From the NCBI RefSeq assembly GCF_000314855.2, contig NZ_KB233222.1:258387-322386 (forward strand): a stretch of DNA of 64,000 nt. The letters are read 5' to 3'. Source of the DNA: Providencia burhodogranariea DSM 19968. GTDB lineage: Bacteria > Pseudomonadota > Gammaproteobacteria > Enterobacterales > Enterobacteriaceae. Below the pieces are notes generated by a model, which saw only the letters and a program-made list of their open reading frames with translations, did not search any database and was not told where the DNA came from. The position numbers and the translations under genes are program-made. Shown piece after piece: positions 29,631 to 40,811 of this stretch (the first letter of the stretch is position 1; each line of letters starts with the position of its first letter).

Positions 29631-31568
29631 ATGAATAAGCAGACAATGACCACAGCTCAAGCATTAGTTAAGTTTCTTAACCAGCAATATGTTGAAGTTG
29701 ATGGTGAGCAGTATCCGTTTATTCAGGGAATATTTACCATCTTCGGTCATGGTAACGTGGTAGGTTTAGGGCAGGCGCTGGAAGAGGCGCCTGGACACCT
29801 ACAGGTTTATCAAGGATGTAACGAGCAGGGCATGGCGCATATTGCGACCGGTTTTGCTAAACAAAAAAAGCGTAAGCAAATTTGTGCCGTTACATCCTCT
29901 GTTGGGCCGGGAGCGGCAAATATGGTAACTGCGGCGGCAACAGCGACCGCAAACCGTATCCCTCTTTTACTACTACCAGGCGATACGTTTGCAACGCGTC
30001 AGCCTGATCCGGTTTTACAACAAGTTGAACAATATGGTGATGGCACGCTTAGCACCAATGATTGTTTTCGACCTGTATCTCGCTACTGGGATAGAGTTTC
30101 GCGCCCTGAACAATTGATGGCAGCGATGATCAATGCCATGCGTGTACTGACTGATCCTGCGGATACTGGAGCTGTCACGATTTGTTTGCCGCAAGATGTT
30201 CAAGGTGAGGCTTGGGATTACCCAGACTATTTCTTTGCTAAACGAGTGCATCGAATTGAACGCCGTCCGGCAACAACTGTCAGTTTAGCAGAAGCTGTTA
30301 GTTTAATTCGCCGTAAGCAAAAGCCGTTGCTAGTGTGTGGTGGCGGTGTTCGTTATTCAGAAGCTCACGACGCTTTTCGCATTTTTGCTGAACACTTCGC
30401 TATTCCATTTGGAGAAACTCAAGCCGGTAAAAGTGCAATTGTTGCAAGTCACCCATTGAATGTGGGTGGTATTGGTACAACGGGGGGATTAGCCGCTAAT
30501 TTACTGGCAAAAGAAGCTGACTTAGTGATTGGTGTTGGTACTCGCTTTACTGATTTTACTACGGCATCAAAATCTCTATTTAGTCATCCTAATGTTGAAT
30601 TTCTCAATATTAACGTTGCTGAATTTGATGCGTGCAAGCTCGATGCATTGAAGTTGGTAGCCGATGCAAAAGAAGGGCTGACCGCACTCGATACTTTATT
30701 GCAAGGTAGTGGATATCAAGCTCAGTGGGGCGATAGCATTCAACAAGCCAAGCAACAATGGCAAACTGAATTAACAAGATTATTCTCGATTCAATACAGG
30801 CCATTAGATTTCATACCTGAAATTGCCGGTCATCTGGATGATAAAATAGACGAATACCGTGAAGCTTTGGGAACTGAGTTAACTCAGACTCGTGTGTTGG
30901 GGCTGATGCAACAGTATATGGAAGATGATGCAATCGTTGTGGGTGCTGCGGGGTCTCTACCGGGTGATTTACAGCGTATTTGGTTCCCTAAATATCCTGA
31001 TACTTATCATCTGGAATATGGTTATTCTTGTATGGGGTATGAGATTGCGGCGGCAGTCGGGGCAAAAATTGCCGCACCAGAGCAACCCGTATATGCGATG
31101 GTGGGGGATGGTTCTTATTTGATGCTGCATAGTGAATTACAAACTGCTATCCAAGAAAATCTTAAAATAACCATTCTGTTATTTGATAACGCAGGGTTTG
31201 GTTGCATTAACAACCTGCAAATGAGTCAAGGTATGGGCAGTTTTGGTACTGAAAACCGTCATCGTAACCCAAAAACAGGGAAGATGGATGGACCGTTAGT
31301 GAAAGTTGATTTTGCCAAAAATGCTGAAAGTTATGGTTGTAAAAGTTACCGTGTTCATGATGAAGCGCAGTTGATTGCAGCGATTGAAGATGCCAAGTCA
31401 CATTCAGGCTGTGTATTGATTGATATTAAAGTGCTACCTAAAACAATGACCAATGGTTATGAAGCATGGTGGCGTACAGGTACAGCTCAGGTTGCTCAGA
31501 ATCCTGAAATTGTCTGTGCAGCAGATAAAATTAAGGAAATGGTCGCAAATCACGTACGCCAATACTAG
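29631..31568 (+). CDS. iolD: IolD, 3D-(3,5/4)-trihydroxycyclohexane-1,2-dione hydrolase
   Basis: A thiamine diphosphate enzyme that opens the ring of the diketo inositol derivative to 5-deoxy-glucuronate. The 645 residues have the three-domain ThDP fold: an N-terminal domain with the catalytic glutamate in [17 protein letters not shown], a central domain, and the C-terminal ThDP motif beginning MVGDGSYLM and ending NN after about 28 residues. It forms an operon with iolA. The rest of the inositol genes resume only after the CDI island, about 11 kb downstream. Confidence 0.93.
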   Translation: MNKQTMTTAQALVKFLNQQYVEVDGEQYPFIQGIFTIFGHGNVVGLGQALEEAPGHLQVYQGCNEQGMAHIATGFAKQKKRKQICAVTSSVGPGAANMVTAAATATANRIPLLLLPGDTFATRQPDPVLQQVEQYGDGTLSTNDCFRPVSRYWDRVSRPEQLMAAMINAMRVLTDPADTGAVTICLPQDVQGEAWDYPDYFFAKRVHRIERRPATTVSLAEAVSLIRRKQKPLLVCGGGVRYSEAHDAFRIFAEHFAIPFGETQAGKSAIVASHPLNVGGIGTTGGLAANLLAKEADLVIGVGTRFTDFTTASKSLFSHPNVEFLNINVAEFDACKLDALKLVADAKEGLTALDTLLQGSGYQAQWGDSIQQAKQQWQTELTRLFSIQYRPLDFIPEIAGHLDDKIDEYREALGTELTQTRVLGLMQQYMEDDAIVVGAAGSLPGDLQRIWFPKYPDTYHLEYGYSCMGYEIAAAVGAKIAAPEQPVYAMVGDGSYLMLHSELQTAIQENLKITILLFDNAGFGCINNLQMSQGMGSFGTENRHRNPKTGKMDGPLVKVDFAKNAESYGCKSYRVHDEAQLIAAIEDAKSHSGCVLIDIKVLPKTMTNGYEAWWRTGTAQVAQNPEIVCAADKIKEMVANHVRQY

Positions 31569-31598
31569 ATCATCACTCTGTAGGGAGAGTGGTGATCT
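31567..31598 (+). terminator. Hairpin at the iolD stop codon
   Basis: AGATCATCACTCT and AGAGTGGTGATCT pair over 13 bases (one wobble) around GTAGGG, overlapping the iolD stop. No T-run follows; it may protect the iolAD transcript 3' end. Confidence 0.5.
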
Positions 31599-31742
31599 AA
31601 AGACCGCTGGCTTAGTGCCTTTAGAAGTGGATTGGTGTCAGTGAATCGAGTATGGAGAAGTAGGGTATAGCAGGACGCTCGTAAGAATGAGTTGGTGGTT
31701 GTCGGTCCTTTGGCGTGGTTAACACGTTTAGAATATTTTTCA

Positions 31743-31765
31743 CCCAGCGAAAGCTGGGTTTTTTT
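31743..31765 (+). terminator. Rho-independent terminator downstream of iolAD
   Basis: CCCAGC, loop GAAA, GCTGGG and seven Ts form a typical intrinsic terminator, 175 bases after iolD. The 384 bases from here to cdiB are AT-rich and hold no gene; they should contain the cdi promoter. Confidence 0.85.
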
Positions 31766-32149
31766 GTTTGTTAATGATTACTTATGTTATATGAATGAGG
31801 TTTATCAATATATTTGCAGTCATTATTTTAAAAACCCATTTAGTGAATAATAAGTATATTATTTTTAAAAATAATATTTTCAATTATATATTAAAGTAAC
31901 GATAAATAGCTTATTTATTACCGCGCATTCAATAATAATCAGTCAATCATATGATTTATTTTATTAAAGTCTGAGTTAATATTGAATTTGGTGTAATTAT
32001 CTGTTGATTATTTTTTATTGGATTTTTATATTTTTTTTGTTTGGTTTTTAGTGCGTTATAACATTAACCACCATTCAGTTAATTTAATAATTGTTTTTCG
32101 AATTTGTATTTTATATCGTTAATTAAATTTATATTTTGATGGTGTTGTT

Positions 32150-33832
32150 ATGTCATTATCTGTTTTTTTCGACAAAAGATTATTATTGGTTTTTATATTA
32201 TTATTCATTAGTATTAATGTCAGTTTTGGATCAAATAAAATTCTACCCCCTAGTTATGATAGTATTTATTTTAAGCAAAAACAGAGGCTTATGTATGAGT
32301 TGAATCAAAGGGAAGCTCTTGAAAATCAAAGTATAATTAAGGCTGAGGATGTGCCTGAATTAAAAAAAACAAATCAATTATGTTTTTCAATTGAGAAAAT
32401 TCATCTATCAGGTATTTCGATACTTTCATTAAAGATACAACAAATTATAATTAATCCCCATCAAAACCGTTGTCTGTCTATCAATGAAATCCAAACTGTG
32501 GCTAAAACAATAACTAATTATTATATTGAAAAGGGATATATCACCTCGCAAGCTTTTATTCCAGAACAAAATTTAGCTCAGCATAAGTTGGTAATTGAAA
32601 TTATTGAAGGGAGAATTGAATCTATAGATATTGAAAATTCGTCCTCAAACTTGTCAACGATGATATACCCTGATTTAGTTGGGAGGATATTAAATTTACG
32701 GGATATTGAACAAGGATTAGAACAGTTAAATCATTCGACAACATCAAAATATACGATTGATATCCAACCTGGAAAAACAAATGGATATTCAAGAATTGTT
32801 ATTAGTAGAAAATCAACAAAAATTCCGTTAAGTAGTCAATTCACTATCGATAACTCGGGTACTCAATCGACTGGGAAAACATTAATAACAGGTCGTCTTT
32901 GGCTCGATTCTATACTGGGTTTAGGTGAGCAGTGGTCGGTTTCTGCTAACACGGACACTGATTTCAGTCATTCACATTACAATCGTTATTATGTTGCCAG
33001 CGTTAATGTACCTTATGGTTATTGGTCATATCGTTATCAATTTTATCGCAATAAAACACGACAACCGTTTCAATCAACAGTATATATATATGATTATGAA
33101 GGTAAAAATACCAACCAACAATTTGATGTTAGTCGGCTAATGTATCGGGATGGCAAACAACGATTAACATTACAAAGTAGTTTAAAACATAAAAAAGCAC
33201 TAACACAGCTAGCACAGCAGACACTGACCATCAGCAGTCCAACTCTGACTTCATTCAGTTTTAGTCCACAATACAGCACAATACTAGGACAAGGTTATTT
33301 TACGTTCAACCCAGCATTTGAATTGGGTCTATCAGTATTTGGATCGTCGCCTGATTATATTGCGGTAGATTCACCGCGTACCCATTATCGTAAATATAGC
33401 CTAAGCAGCAGTTATCAATACTATTTTACTAATGGTATGACGTACTTAACATCGTTTTATGGTCAATATTCCCCCGATAATCTTTATGGAATCGAGCGCG
33501 TTAGCATTGGTGGTCAATACTCGGTTCGAGGCTATCAAGAGCAGTCATTGAGTGGTAATCGTGGTTTGTATTGGCGTAATGAAATAAATACCAAGATTGC
33601 CAGTACTGATATTGGTCAATTGGATTTTATTGCTGCGTTGGATTACGGCTATATTGCGGGTGATAGATATCATGTTGTCCAAAATACACTTGCGGGTGGT
33701 GCAATAGGATTATCTGTCATTGGCAATTCAAAACTTTCATCTCAATTTCTACTGAGTAAACCTCTGTACTATCCATCAGATTTAACCCCTGACAATTGGT
33801 CAATGTATTGGTCAGTTTCATTATCGATATAA
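32150..33832 (+). CDS. cdiB: CdiB/ShlB-type outer-membrane transporter for the CDI protein
   Basis: A two-partner-secretion TpsB of the Omp85 superfamily that exports CdiA. The 560 residues have a signal peptide ending around INVSFGS, two POTRA-like domains (KIHLSGISIL, then TKYTIDIQPGK-type) to about residue 225, and a 16-strand barrel ending in WSMYWSVSLSI. The conserved GGQYSVRGYQEQSLSGNRGLYWRNE is the loop 6 VRGY motif characteristic of TpsB. cdiA starts 18 bases downstream. The codon choice and AT content look richer in A/T than the flanking iol genes, consistent with acquired DNA. Confidence 0.88.
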   Translation: MSLSVFFDKRLLLVFILLFISINVSFGSNKILPPSYDSIYFKQKQRLMYELNQREALENQSIIKAEDVPELKKTNQLCFSIEKIHLSGISILSLKIQQIIINPHQNRCLSINEIQTVAKTITNYYIEKGYITSQAFIPEQNLAQHKLVIEIIEGRIESIDIENSSSNLSTMIYPDLVGRILNLRDIEQGLEQLNHSTTSKYTIDIQPGKTNGYSRIVISRKSTKIPLSSQFTIDNSGTQSTGKTLITGRLWLDSILGLGEQWSVSANTDTDFSHSHYNRYYVASVNVPYGYWSYRYQFYRNKTRQPFQSTVYIYDYEGKNTNQQFDVSRLMYRDGKQRLTLQSSLKHKKALTQLAQQTLTISSPTLTSFSFSPQYSTILGQGYFTFNPAFELGLSVFGSSPDYIAVDSPRTHYRKYSLSSSYQYYFTNGMTYLTSFYGQYSPDNLYGIERVSIGGQYSVRGYQEQSLSGNRGLYWRNEINTKIASTDIGQLDFIAALDYGYIAGDRYHVVQNTLAGGAIGLSVIGNSKLSSQFLLSKPLYYPSDLTPDNWSMYWSVSLSI

Positions 33833-33850
33833 TTACTTTATAGGAGCTTT

Positions 33851-36800
33851 TTGATGCCCAATGATATTCCCTCTTTCCCTAAAAGGATTTTAGGTTATGG
33901 AATTATGTTTATCACTGCTATCTATCCGCTTCATCCTGCTTGGAGTGCAGGCATTACACCCGCAGATAAAAATACGCAAATAACACAACAAAATAATGTT
34001 CCTATCATTAATATTGCAACACCGAATAATATTGGTGTTTCACACAATAAATTTCAAAATTTTAATGTTGATAAACAAGGTGCTGTTCTTAATAACGCAA
34101 TAAATAATATTAATTCTCAATTAGCAGGCCAAGTTAAGGCGAATGCAAATTTAAAAGTTCACGCTGCTAATTTAATTATTAATGAAGTTGTAGGTAGTGG
34201 GCATTCACAATTGCAAGGGATATTAGAGGTAGCGGGAAAGCAAGCCAATGTTTTAATTGCCAACCCAAATGGGATTACCTGTAATGGCTGTGGTTTTATT
34301 AATACCCCAGCCATTACGTTAACAACGGGTAAGCCCATTATGGATAAACAAGGTGCATTATCCGCGATTGAAGTTAAAAAAGGCAGTGTCATTGTTGGTG
34401 GTAAAGGCATGGATGTACAAGCACAAAGCTATGCCGATATTATCAGCCGTGCAACGGAACTGAACGGTCAAATTAAAGCAAAAAATTTAATGCTAGTGCA
34501 GGGGGCTAATCGTGTTGATATTCAACAAGGCACGGTCATCCCAGCTAAAGGTGAAGGACAAAAGCCGAGTATTTCGGTTGATACAAAAGCACTTGGGGGG
34601 ATGTACGCGGATCAAGTACGTTTAGTTAGCACCGAAAATGGTGTAGGAGTGAATCTCAGTAATATTCAAACGACTCAAAATGATTTGACGTTAACTGTCG
34701 ATGGAAAGATTACGTTAGCAGGCAATATTCAATCGAAAAATGAAATTAATATCAGCACGAAAAATTTACAAATCAGTAATAATGCAAAATTAAGTGGGCA
34801 GAAAGATATTACTTTAGCGGCAAACACCTTAAATAATAATGGGCAAGTGATCGCTGGAAAGGATATGCGTGTATTTGCTGATACCATTAGTAATTCAGGG
34901 GATAAAGCGCTTATTCAAGCAAAAGACAATCTATGGATGCAAAAGAATGCAAAGGGGGATTTAAGCACTCTAATTGAAAATAAATCGGCAACGATAAAAA
35001 CCGATACTGGTGATTTAGTTGTTAGAACCAAAAATCTCTCTAATATGACATTGACTAATCCAGTTTCTGAACTAGTGATTCCTGCTAACTCAACAAGTAA
35101 AAATAATGTTGTTGCGTCATTTTTTGGTAGTAGGGAGGGAGTTGTTTCCATTATTACTTTATACCCTGAATTAGAGAAATTTAATTATAAAAAATGGTTT
35201 GGAACCATAGATATGGAAAAAGGAAACCAAATTAATGTTGAGCGGAAGGTCTATTCATTAACGAAAAAACTGGGGGAGATTAGTTCTGGAAAAAATATTT
35301 ATGTTAATGCCAATGAATTTATAAATGATAATGGCAGAATTGAATCACAAGGTGATTTAATTTTAACAGGAAATAATGCTAATTTATTTCATCAAGGTAT
35401 TGGCGAGATAAATATATGGAATAAATATCATTCATCGTACCAAGATTTAGGTGTTTATGCGGATGAAACAGAGGATACAGGGACGTATGATATTTTTTAT
35501 GTTAGTGAACCGTTACTTTTCAAATTAGTAGATAAATATTCATCTTGGAATGTTTATCAAAATGATATCCCCTTTATTTCTGCTGGAAAAAGTTTGGCTT
35601 TAGATTTTAAAAACAAAATCAATATAAATAGAAAGTCTCCAATAACAAGTTTGCCAATAAAAAAGCTACATGAAATAGAAAATAAATCATATGATATAAG
35701 GGCGAAAAATATTTTATTAAGCAGTAGTGATATTTATGCAGTGGCTAAGATTAATGCATTAAATGAACTGTCATTAATCACGAGTAAAGATATGAACTTG
35801 AATTATTCATATTTAACGGGAAATGAAAATGTAAGTCTATTGTCAAATGGTGATGTTAAATTAAATAATGTTAACGTTTCTGGTAAAAATGCTTTAATTA
35901 TGTCTAAAAATGGAGGGGTAAATTATACATTGAATCCCCCCCATATATATAAAGAAGGTTTGTTGTCAGGTTCTGCTATTAATGTCTCAGATACAATTAA
36001 TTTTAATGCAGGTAAGAATATACTTATAAATAACATTATTTTAAGTAAGTTTAGTAAGTTAAATATTACTGCAAATGGTAATGTGAAAATTTCCCGAGAG
36101 GAATCTCGGTTTTTGAACGAATCTCAATTAGAAAAAAAAGATACTGTTAATCAACAAATAAAAAAAGTGGGAATATGGGAAAGTCTGGGTGATATGAGTT
36201 TTTCAGCTGGAGGAAGTATTCTCAGCCAAGGTATCACTTTTAAAAGTGGCCAATCTCTGACTTTTAATGCAGGTCAAGATATTAACTTAGCTTCAAAAGC
36301 TATCAAGGATGTTGATACTCTCTTTCAAACCAATCGTTATCCTGAATTGCGATCCCAATTGATAGCAAACGGTAATATTACGCTTAATGCCGCTCGTGAT
36401 ATAGATTTAAAATCAGCCTTACTTCTATCTAAGAACAACACCACTATATTATCTGGTCGAGATATGAAGCTCACTGCAAGCTTATATTCCGCTATTCCAG
36501 ATAGTCATGAAGACTTGCAAGATACTCGTTATGTGACAACCTCTATTTCTGGTGATAAAGGCTTAACATTGGCCTCTAATAGTACAATTACCTCTCAGGG
36601 AAGCTCATTAAAGTCACTCAATGATATTAATATTTCTGCTGGCGGTAATATTCGATTTGAATCAATTAAAACACACTATCGCAAGCAAGAAGGTAACGAG
36701 CTACAAGATTTATACCGTCAAATTGGTTCTAATATTAATAGCGCTAAAAATCTAACAATAGTTTCAGAAGGCAGTATTTTATTTCAAGCATCTCGCCTTG

Positions 36801-39250
36801 CCGCTAAAGGTATGATGGACATTGCTGCAAAAGGTGGCTATCTCTATGCACAAGCGATGGAAGAAACTAGCCACTATGAAGAAGAAGAAGAGAAATGCAA
36901 TAAATGGACACTTTGTATTACCAAAAACAGTGTTAATAAAACATATAGCGAAAGAAAAAATAAGGTCACTGAATTTACGGCAGGTAAGGATATTAATTTA
37001 TACGCCAAAGATGATGTGACATTAGAAGCCACAAAAATTAATACGGGTAAAAATGTAAAAATTATTAGTCAAACTGGCAAAGTTAATTTTAAAGCTGTTA
37101 AAAATACCACATTTGAACAAATCATCTCAAACTCAAAAGGCTTTTATATTACACAGCGTAATAAAGGCTATAAAGATGATAAGTGGGTGTTACCTGTACT
37201 TCATATTGGCGGAAAACTGACGGTTAACGCTAAAAAAGGTATTACTGCAGATGTTAAGGCTAAAAATAATCAAAGTTTGCAGAATGCATTGAATGTTTTA
37301 GGTGAAACAAAAGGTACGAAATGGCTGGCAGGACTAAAAGATCGTAAAGATGTGCAGTGGAATTTAGTAAAAGATGCCTATGATAGTTGGGATTATAAAA
37401 GCCAAAGTTTGGATCCCGTAGCTTCAGCATTAATTATGATCGTTGTTGCGGCTGCAACATCGGGTTCAGGGTTAGCGGCATGGGCAGGTGAAGGCGCTGT
37501 TTCTGCTACGGGCGCGACTGGAATGACTGCAGACGTTATTGCGGGTGCAGGCTATTCAGGAATGACAGCGCTCACGAGCCAAGCAGCCGTCGCATTGGCA
37601 GAAAATAAAGGTGATTTATCTAAAACACTTAATACATTAGGTAAAAGTGAGACAGTCAAAACCATTATTACCCAAATGGTTATCTCTGGTGCATTAAATG
37701 GTTTAGATGTCAAAATGGGATGGACATCAGGAAACCCTGCCGCTGCTAAATTACCCTTACTCAGTAATGGAGACTGGACTAAAGTTGCACAGCGAGTTGC
37801 TTCTCATTCAGTGATTGGTTCTACATTAAACACAACGATTCAGGGTGGAAGCTTTAGCGATAATTTTAGAAATGCTTTACTGAGCAATGTGGCCAATCAA
37901 ATTAACGCTGAAGGGGCAAAACTGATTGGTAATAACGGTGAGATTTTAGGTCATACAGGAAAAGTTTTAAGCCACGCTGTTGTTTCGGGGATAAGTGCTG
38001 AAATATCGGGTGGTGATGCTAAAGGGGCGGTTGTGGGAGCTTTAGCTGCGGAGCTTGCTGCGATCACACTAGACAGTAATTTATTTAAACCGTCATATCT
38101 GAATGAAAAAGAAAAGCAAATTGCGTTAATGCAGAATGCATTAAGTGGAAATAAGGCGGAAACACAGTTTACGAAAGTATTAGGCGCATTTGCGGGGGCA
38201 TTAGTAACACATAAGCCTGAAGGCGCTTTTTCAGCAGCGAATAGTGCTGAGCTCGTTTTCTCTTATAACTACACAGATCATATGCTAACGGAAATAGCAT
38301 TAGAAAATAATAAAGATATGTTTGCAGCCGCTAAAGGGGATAAAGCAGCAGCGCGACGAGTCGAGGCGAGACAGGAAGCCGCTGCACTTGTTGGCTTAGT
38401 CGCAGGGGGAGGAGCTGTTCTTGTTATTGGTGGTGAACTTGTCGTCGCGGCAACTCCTGAATTATTAGCGACTGCTCAAGTTGCTTTAACTAGTTGTAAA
38501 GCCAGTTTTGTTTATTGTGTTAACAAAATAGGAATTGGTGTCGCTGATATTGTTGTTCCAGAAGCGGCTATTTCAGGTGCTGCCATCGGGGGTGCGGGCT
38601 ATAAGGTCATTGCAAGTTCTGATGAGGTAGCAAAAGCTTTAGCCGATTCGATGATAAAAAGCGCTAAGCCACTGTTGGCAGGTGGAAAGCTAAATACGAC
38701 TTCATTAACGCCAATTATAGAAAAAGAGCAGCGGCTGATCGCTGCTAATAAAAAGGCTATAGTCGCGAATAAGCTTATTCCTGAAAATTTCATCTCTAAA
38801 ATTACAGCGCATAATACCCAATTAGGTGTTTTAAATGCTAAAAAAACAGGAATATCAGGGGCGCATAAACAAGATGCTTTCTTGGAGTCTGTAGAAATAG
38901 CAGGTGCAAAAATTAATTTGAAAACAACAGATAATAGTTTTCCAGGATTAATAGAGTATAAGTATCAATTACCAGCTATAGCAGGTAATGGCCCAAGTGT
39001 AGGTAAAGTTATTGGGTATAAGAAAGTTGAGTCAAAAACAACTTATGATCCTGCAGTACTACCAGACATAAAAGTTACTAATATGTCAAATCAAGCAGCA
39101 AAACAGGCAGAGAGTTACTTTCAGTTTAACCCATCAAAAGGTCTATATGATGTGAAAGTTGATGGATATTGGTTTAGAGTTACCAAAGACTCGAAAACAG
39201 GTGAAATAAGCAATGCTTTTATTACAATGCCCTCGAGGAATAGCAAATGA
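33851..39250 (+). CDS. cdiA: CdiA contact-dependent inhibition effector with EndoU-like C-terminal toxin
   Basis: A filamentous surface protein delivering a toxin to neighbouring cells. The N-terminal signal region is followed by the TPS haemagglutination domain (about residues 40-300) with NVLIANPNGITCNGCGF. Haemagglutinin-type repeats (AGKDI, NLTIVSEG) run to about 1180. A DUF637-like domain (about 1190-1310) follows, then pretoxin sequence. The C-terminal roughly 140 residues, from SGAHKQDAF through SKTTYDP to a final FITMP, resemble bacterial EndoU ribonuclease toxins of CDI systems; this is inference from pattern. At 1799 residues it is short for CdiA, and the usual VENN marker is not obvious. 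RBS TAGGAGC precedes the start. Confidence 0.85.
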   Translation: MMPNDIPSFPKRILGYGIMFITAIYPLHPAWSAGITPADKNTQITQQNNVPIINIATPNNIGVSHNKFQNFNVDKQGAVLNNAINNINSQLAGQVKANANLKVHAANLIINEVVGSGHSQLQGILEVAGKQANVLIANPNGITCNGCGFINTPAITLTTGKPIMDKQGALSAIEVKKGSVIVGGKGMDVQAQSYADIISRATELNGQIKAKNLMLVQGANRVDIQQGTVIPAKGEGQKPSISVDTKALGGMYADQVRLVSTENGVGVNLSNIQTTQNDLTLTVDGKITLAGNIQSKNEINISTKNLQISNNAKLSGQKDITLAANTLNNNGQVIAGKDMRVFADTISNSGDKALIQAKDNLWMQKNAKGDLSTLIENKSATIKTDTGDLVVRTKNLSNMTLTNPVSELVIPANSTSKNNVVASFFGSREGVVSIITLYPELEKFNYKKWFGTIDMEKGNQINVERKVYSLTKKLGEISSGKNIYVNANEFINDNGRIESQGDLILTGNNANLFHQGIGEINIWNKYHSSYQDLGVYADETEDTGTYDIFYVSEPLLFKLVDKYSSWNVYQNDIPFISAGKSLALDFKNKININRKSPITSLPIKKLHEIENKSYDIRAKNILLSSSDIYAVAKINALNELSLITSKDMNLNYSYLTGNENVSLLSNGDVKLNNVNVSGKNALIMSKNGGVNYTLNPPHIYKEGLLSGSAINVSDTINFNAGKNILINNIILSKFSKLNITANGNVKISREESRFLNESQLEKKDTVNQQIKKVGIWESLGDMSFSAGGSILSQGITFKSGQSLTFNAGQDINLASKAIKDVDTLFQTNRYPELRSQLIANGNITLNAARDIDLKSALLLSKNNTTILSGRDMKLTASLYSAIPDSHEDLQDTRYVTTSISGDKGLTLASNSTITSQGSSLKSLNDINISAGGNIRFESIKTHYRKQEGNELQDLYRQIGSNINSAKNLTIVSEGSILFQASRLAAKGMMDIAAKGGYLYAQAMEETSHYEEEEEKCNKWTLCITKNSVNKTYSERKNKVTEFTAGKDINLYAKDDVTLEATKINTGKNVKIISQTGKVNFKAVKNTTFEQIISNSKGFYITQRNKGYKDDKWVLPVLHIGGKLTVNAKKGITADVKAKNNQSLQNALNVLGETKGTKWLAGLKDRKDVQWNLVKDAYDSWDYKSQSLDPVASALIMIVVAAATSGSGLAAWAGEGAVSATGATGMTADVIAGAGYSGMTALTSQAAVALAENKGDLSKTLNTLGKSETVKTIITQMVISGALNGLDVKMGWTSGNPAAAKLPLLSNGDWTKVAQRVASHSVIGSTLNTTIQGGSFSDNFRNALLSNVANQINAEGAKLIGNNGEILGHTGKVLSHAVVSGISAEISGGDAKGAVVGALAAELAAITLDSNLFKPSYLNEKEKQIALMQNALSGNKAETQFTKVLGAFAGALVTHKPEGAFSAANSAELVFSYNYTDHMLTEIALENNKDMFAAAKGDKAAARRVEARQEAAALVGLVAGGGAVLVIGGELVVAATPELLATAQVALTSCKASFVYCVNKIGIGVADIVVPEAAISGAAIGGAGYKVIASSDEVAKALADSMIKSAKPLLAGGKLNTTSLTPIIEKEQRLIAANKKAIVANKLIPENFISKITAHNTQLGVLNAKKTGISGAHKQDAFLESVEIAGAKINLKTTDNSFPGLIEYKYQLPAIAGNGPSVGKVIGYKKVESKTTYDPAVLPDIKVTNMSNQAAKQAESYFQFNPSKGLYDVKVDGYWFRVTKDSKTGEISNAFITMPSRNSK

Positions 39251-39624
39251 TAAATAATTTAGTTTGGTTGAAAAAAGTAGAACAATCCCTCTTAGAAAAT
39301 GGAGGAAGAGATTTATATTGTTTATTAGAAGTTATGTATAAAGAGCAAAAAATGAATTTTCAGCAATTTATTTATGATGCATCGAGGGGGATTGGATGTG
39401 TTGTTTCCGAAGGACTAGAATATGTCTTAGACCAAGATTTAGATGATCCAAACGAGTTTGATGAAGTCAGTTTTATCCTTGGAGACTATGAAAGCTCAAC
39501 ATTATCCCCTCCTAAATTTGTTGAGCTAATGCAGGTAATAACAGATAGTTATGTAAGTTTTGAACCGAGCAATAAACACTCAATAGAACGCTCTATGTCT
39601 AGGCTTAAAGAACGTTATACATGA
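39247..39624 (+). CDS. cdiI: CdiI immunity protein for the resident CdiA toxin
   Basis: The 125 residues are acidic, with a run DQDLDDPNEFDE. The start codon overlaps the cdiA stop by four bases (ATGA). Position, size and acidity are those of CDI immunity proteins, which bind and neutralise the cognate CdiA C-terminal toxin. I do not recognise the exact immunity family; the function comes from location. Confidence 0.75.
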   Translation: MINNLVWLKKVEQSLLENGGRDLYCLLEVMYKEQKMNFQQFIYDASRGIGCVVSEGLEYVLDQDLDDPNEFDEVSFILGDYESSTLSPPKFVELMQVITDSYVSFEPSNKHSIERSMSRLKERYT

Positions 39625-39669
39625 TCTCAGTCCACACTCGTATCTTCTTTTGAAGGCTTATTACGCTTT

Positions 39670-39746
39670 AGCCAGCCGGATAATCACTCGTCTGGCTTGG
39701 CGGGTGAAGGTAGTGATTATCTTTATTCGTTGCTGTAATTGGTAAC
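39670..39746 (+). repeat. 77-bp direct repeat, copy 1 (downstream of cdiI)
   Basis: AGCCAGCCGGATAATCACTC through GGGTGAAGG and AGTGATTATCTTTAT to TTGGTAA is repeated almost identically at 41531-41607. It can be read as a short frame fragment (SQPDNHSSGLAGEGSDYLY). Both copies lie soon after an immunity gene, so they bracket the orphan modules. Confidence 0.8.
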
Positions 39747-39854
39747 TATATAGATCGTGAAACTAGTCAATCTAAACCGACAAAAAACGGTATTGTCCAT
39801 TATGGGGAAATGGTGTCCATATTATCCCATCAAGGCCATCGGAGTAATAAAAAC

Positions 39855-40166
39855 ATGCAGCAAAAAAATACTCAATTAGTTAATCGTTTACAGTTATGTA
39901 TGCAAAGAGCCTTATTGGGGGCTATAACACCTAATATTAGAGCAATTCTTGCTGAACTAATTAAAAACAAAATTAAAATATACTTTTATTACGATGGGGA
40001 AATTCAAGATGATGATGAAGAAAATGCTTCTATTGTAACCTCAGAGATTATTGCGGATTTTGATGATGAATTTGACATTGATTTAATAATTAAACAAATC
40101 GATTATCCTATAGATATTGTTCATCCCATTGGAATATGTGTTTATTATAGAAAGGAAGGCCATTAG
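39855..40166 (+). CDS. Orphan CDI immunity protein
   Basis: 103 residues starting MQQKNTQLVNRLQLCMQRALLGAIT, followed by IYFYYDGEI, an acidic run QDDDEENAS and IIADFDDEFDIDLI. This pattern recurs in small immunity proteins found in CDI and Rhs loci. GGAG lies ten bases before the chosen ATG; an earlier in-frame start at 39810 has no clear ribosome site. No matching toxin remains next to it, so it probably protects against a neighbour's toxin or is left from an earlier cdiA-CT. The family assignment is from memory of the pattern. Confidence 0.6.
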   Translation: MQQKNTQLVNRLQLCMQRALLGAITPNIRAILAELIKNKIKIYFYYDGEIQDDDEENASIVTSEIIADFDDEFDIDLIIKQIDYPIDIVHPIGICVYYRKEGH

Positions 40167-40247
40167 TTTAATTAAGTAGAAGCAGGGAGACTCCATTTTT
40201 ATACTGGGATCTCCTTAGCCGTCTTACTCGTTCTGTTCTCTGCTAGG

Positions 40248-40811
40248 GAAGAAGCGGCTACTGCCATCGGGAGTGCGGGCTATAAGGTCATTGCAAGTTC
40301 TGATGAGATTGCCAAAACTTTAGCCGATTCAATGATAAAAAGCGCTAAGCCACTGTTGTCAGGTGGAAAGCTAAATACGATTTCACTAACGCCAATTATA
40401 GAAAAAGAGCAGAGGCTGATCGCTGCTAATAAAAAGGTTATAGAGGGAAATAATGTAAACAAGCTTCCTGATAATCAAAATACAAATATTGTTGCAAATC
40501 CATTAATTGGAATAACACAAAAACAGCTCGATAAAAAATTCAAGCATGCTGTTGATTTTGGAATAACGACAACGAAGAAAAACCCAGAAACTCTTAGGCA
40601 ATACGAAAGTGCGATTAATAATCATATGACTGATAAAGTAACTCCCCCTAAAGGTACTTATGGTTTTGTAATAAACTCTAAAGTTTATTTTAATTCAAAC
40701 ACTAATAATGCTGTTGTGCTTGATAGTTCGGGTAATTTTGTAACGGGTTTTAAGCTTACATCAGGCACAGCTCAGTTCGATAATTATATGAAAAATGGAG
40801 TGTTACGATGA
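40248..40811 (+). pseudogene. Orphan cdiA-CT cassette with a colicin D-like toxin domain
   Basis: From 40251 the DNA closely matches the pretoxin part of cdiA (38562-38755, for example GYKVIASSDE and SGGKLNTISLTPIIEKEQRL) and then diverges into a new toxin. The last about 90 residues (KKFKHAVDFGITTTKKNPET, KGTYGFVINSKVYFN, NNAVVLDSSGNFVTGFKL) follow the colicin D tRNase domain closely; colicin D cleaves tRNA-Arg in the anticodon loop. The frame stays open upstream into a hydrophobic stretch but has no ATG with a ribosome site before 40332. It should be silent until recombined onto cdiA. Confidence 0.72.
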
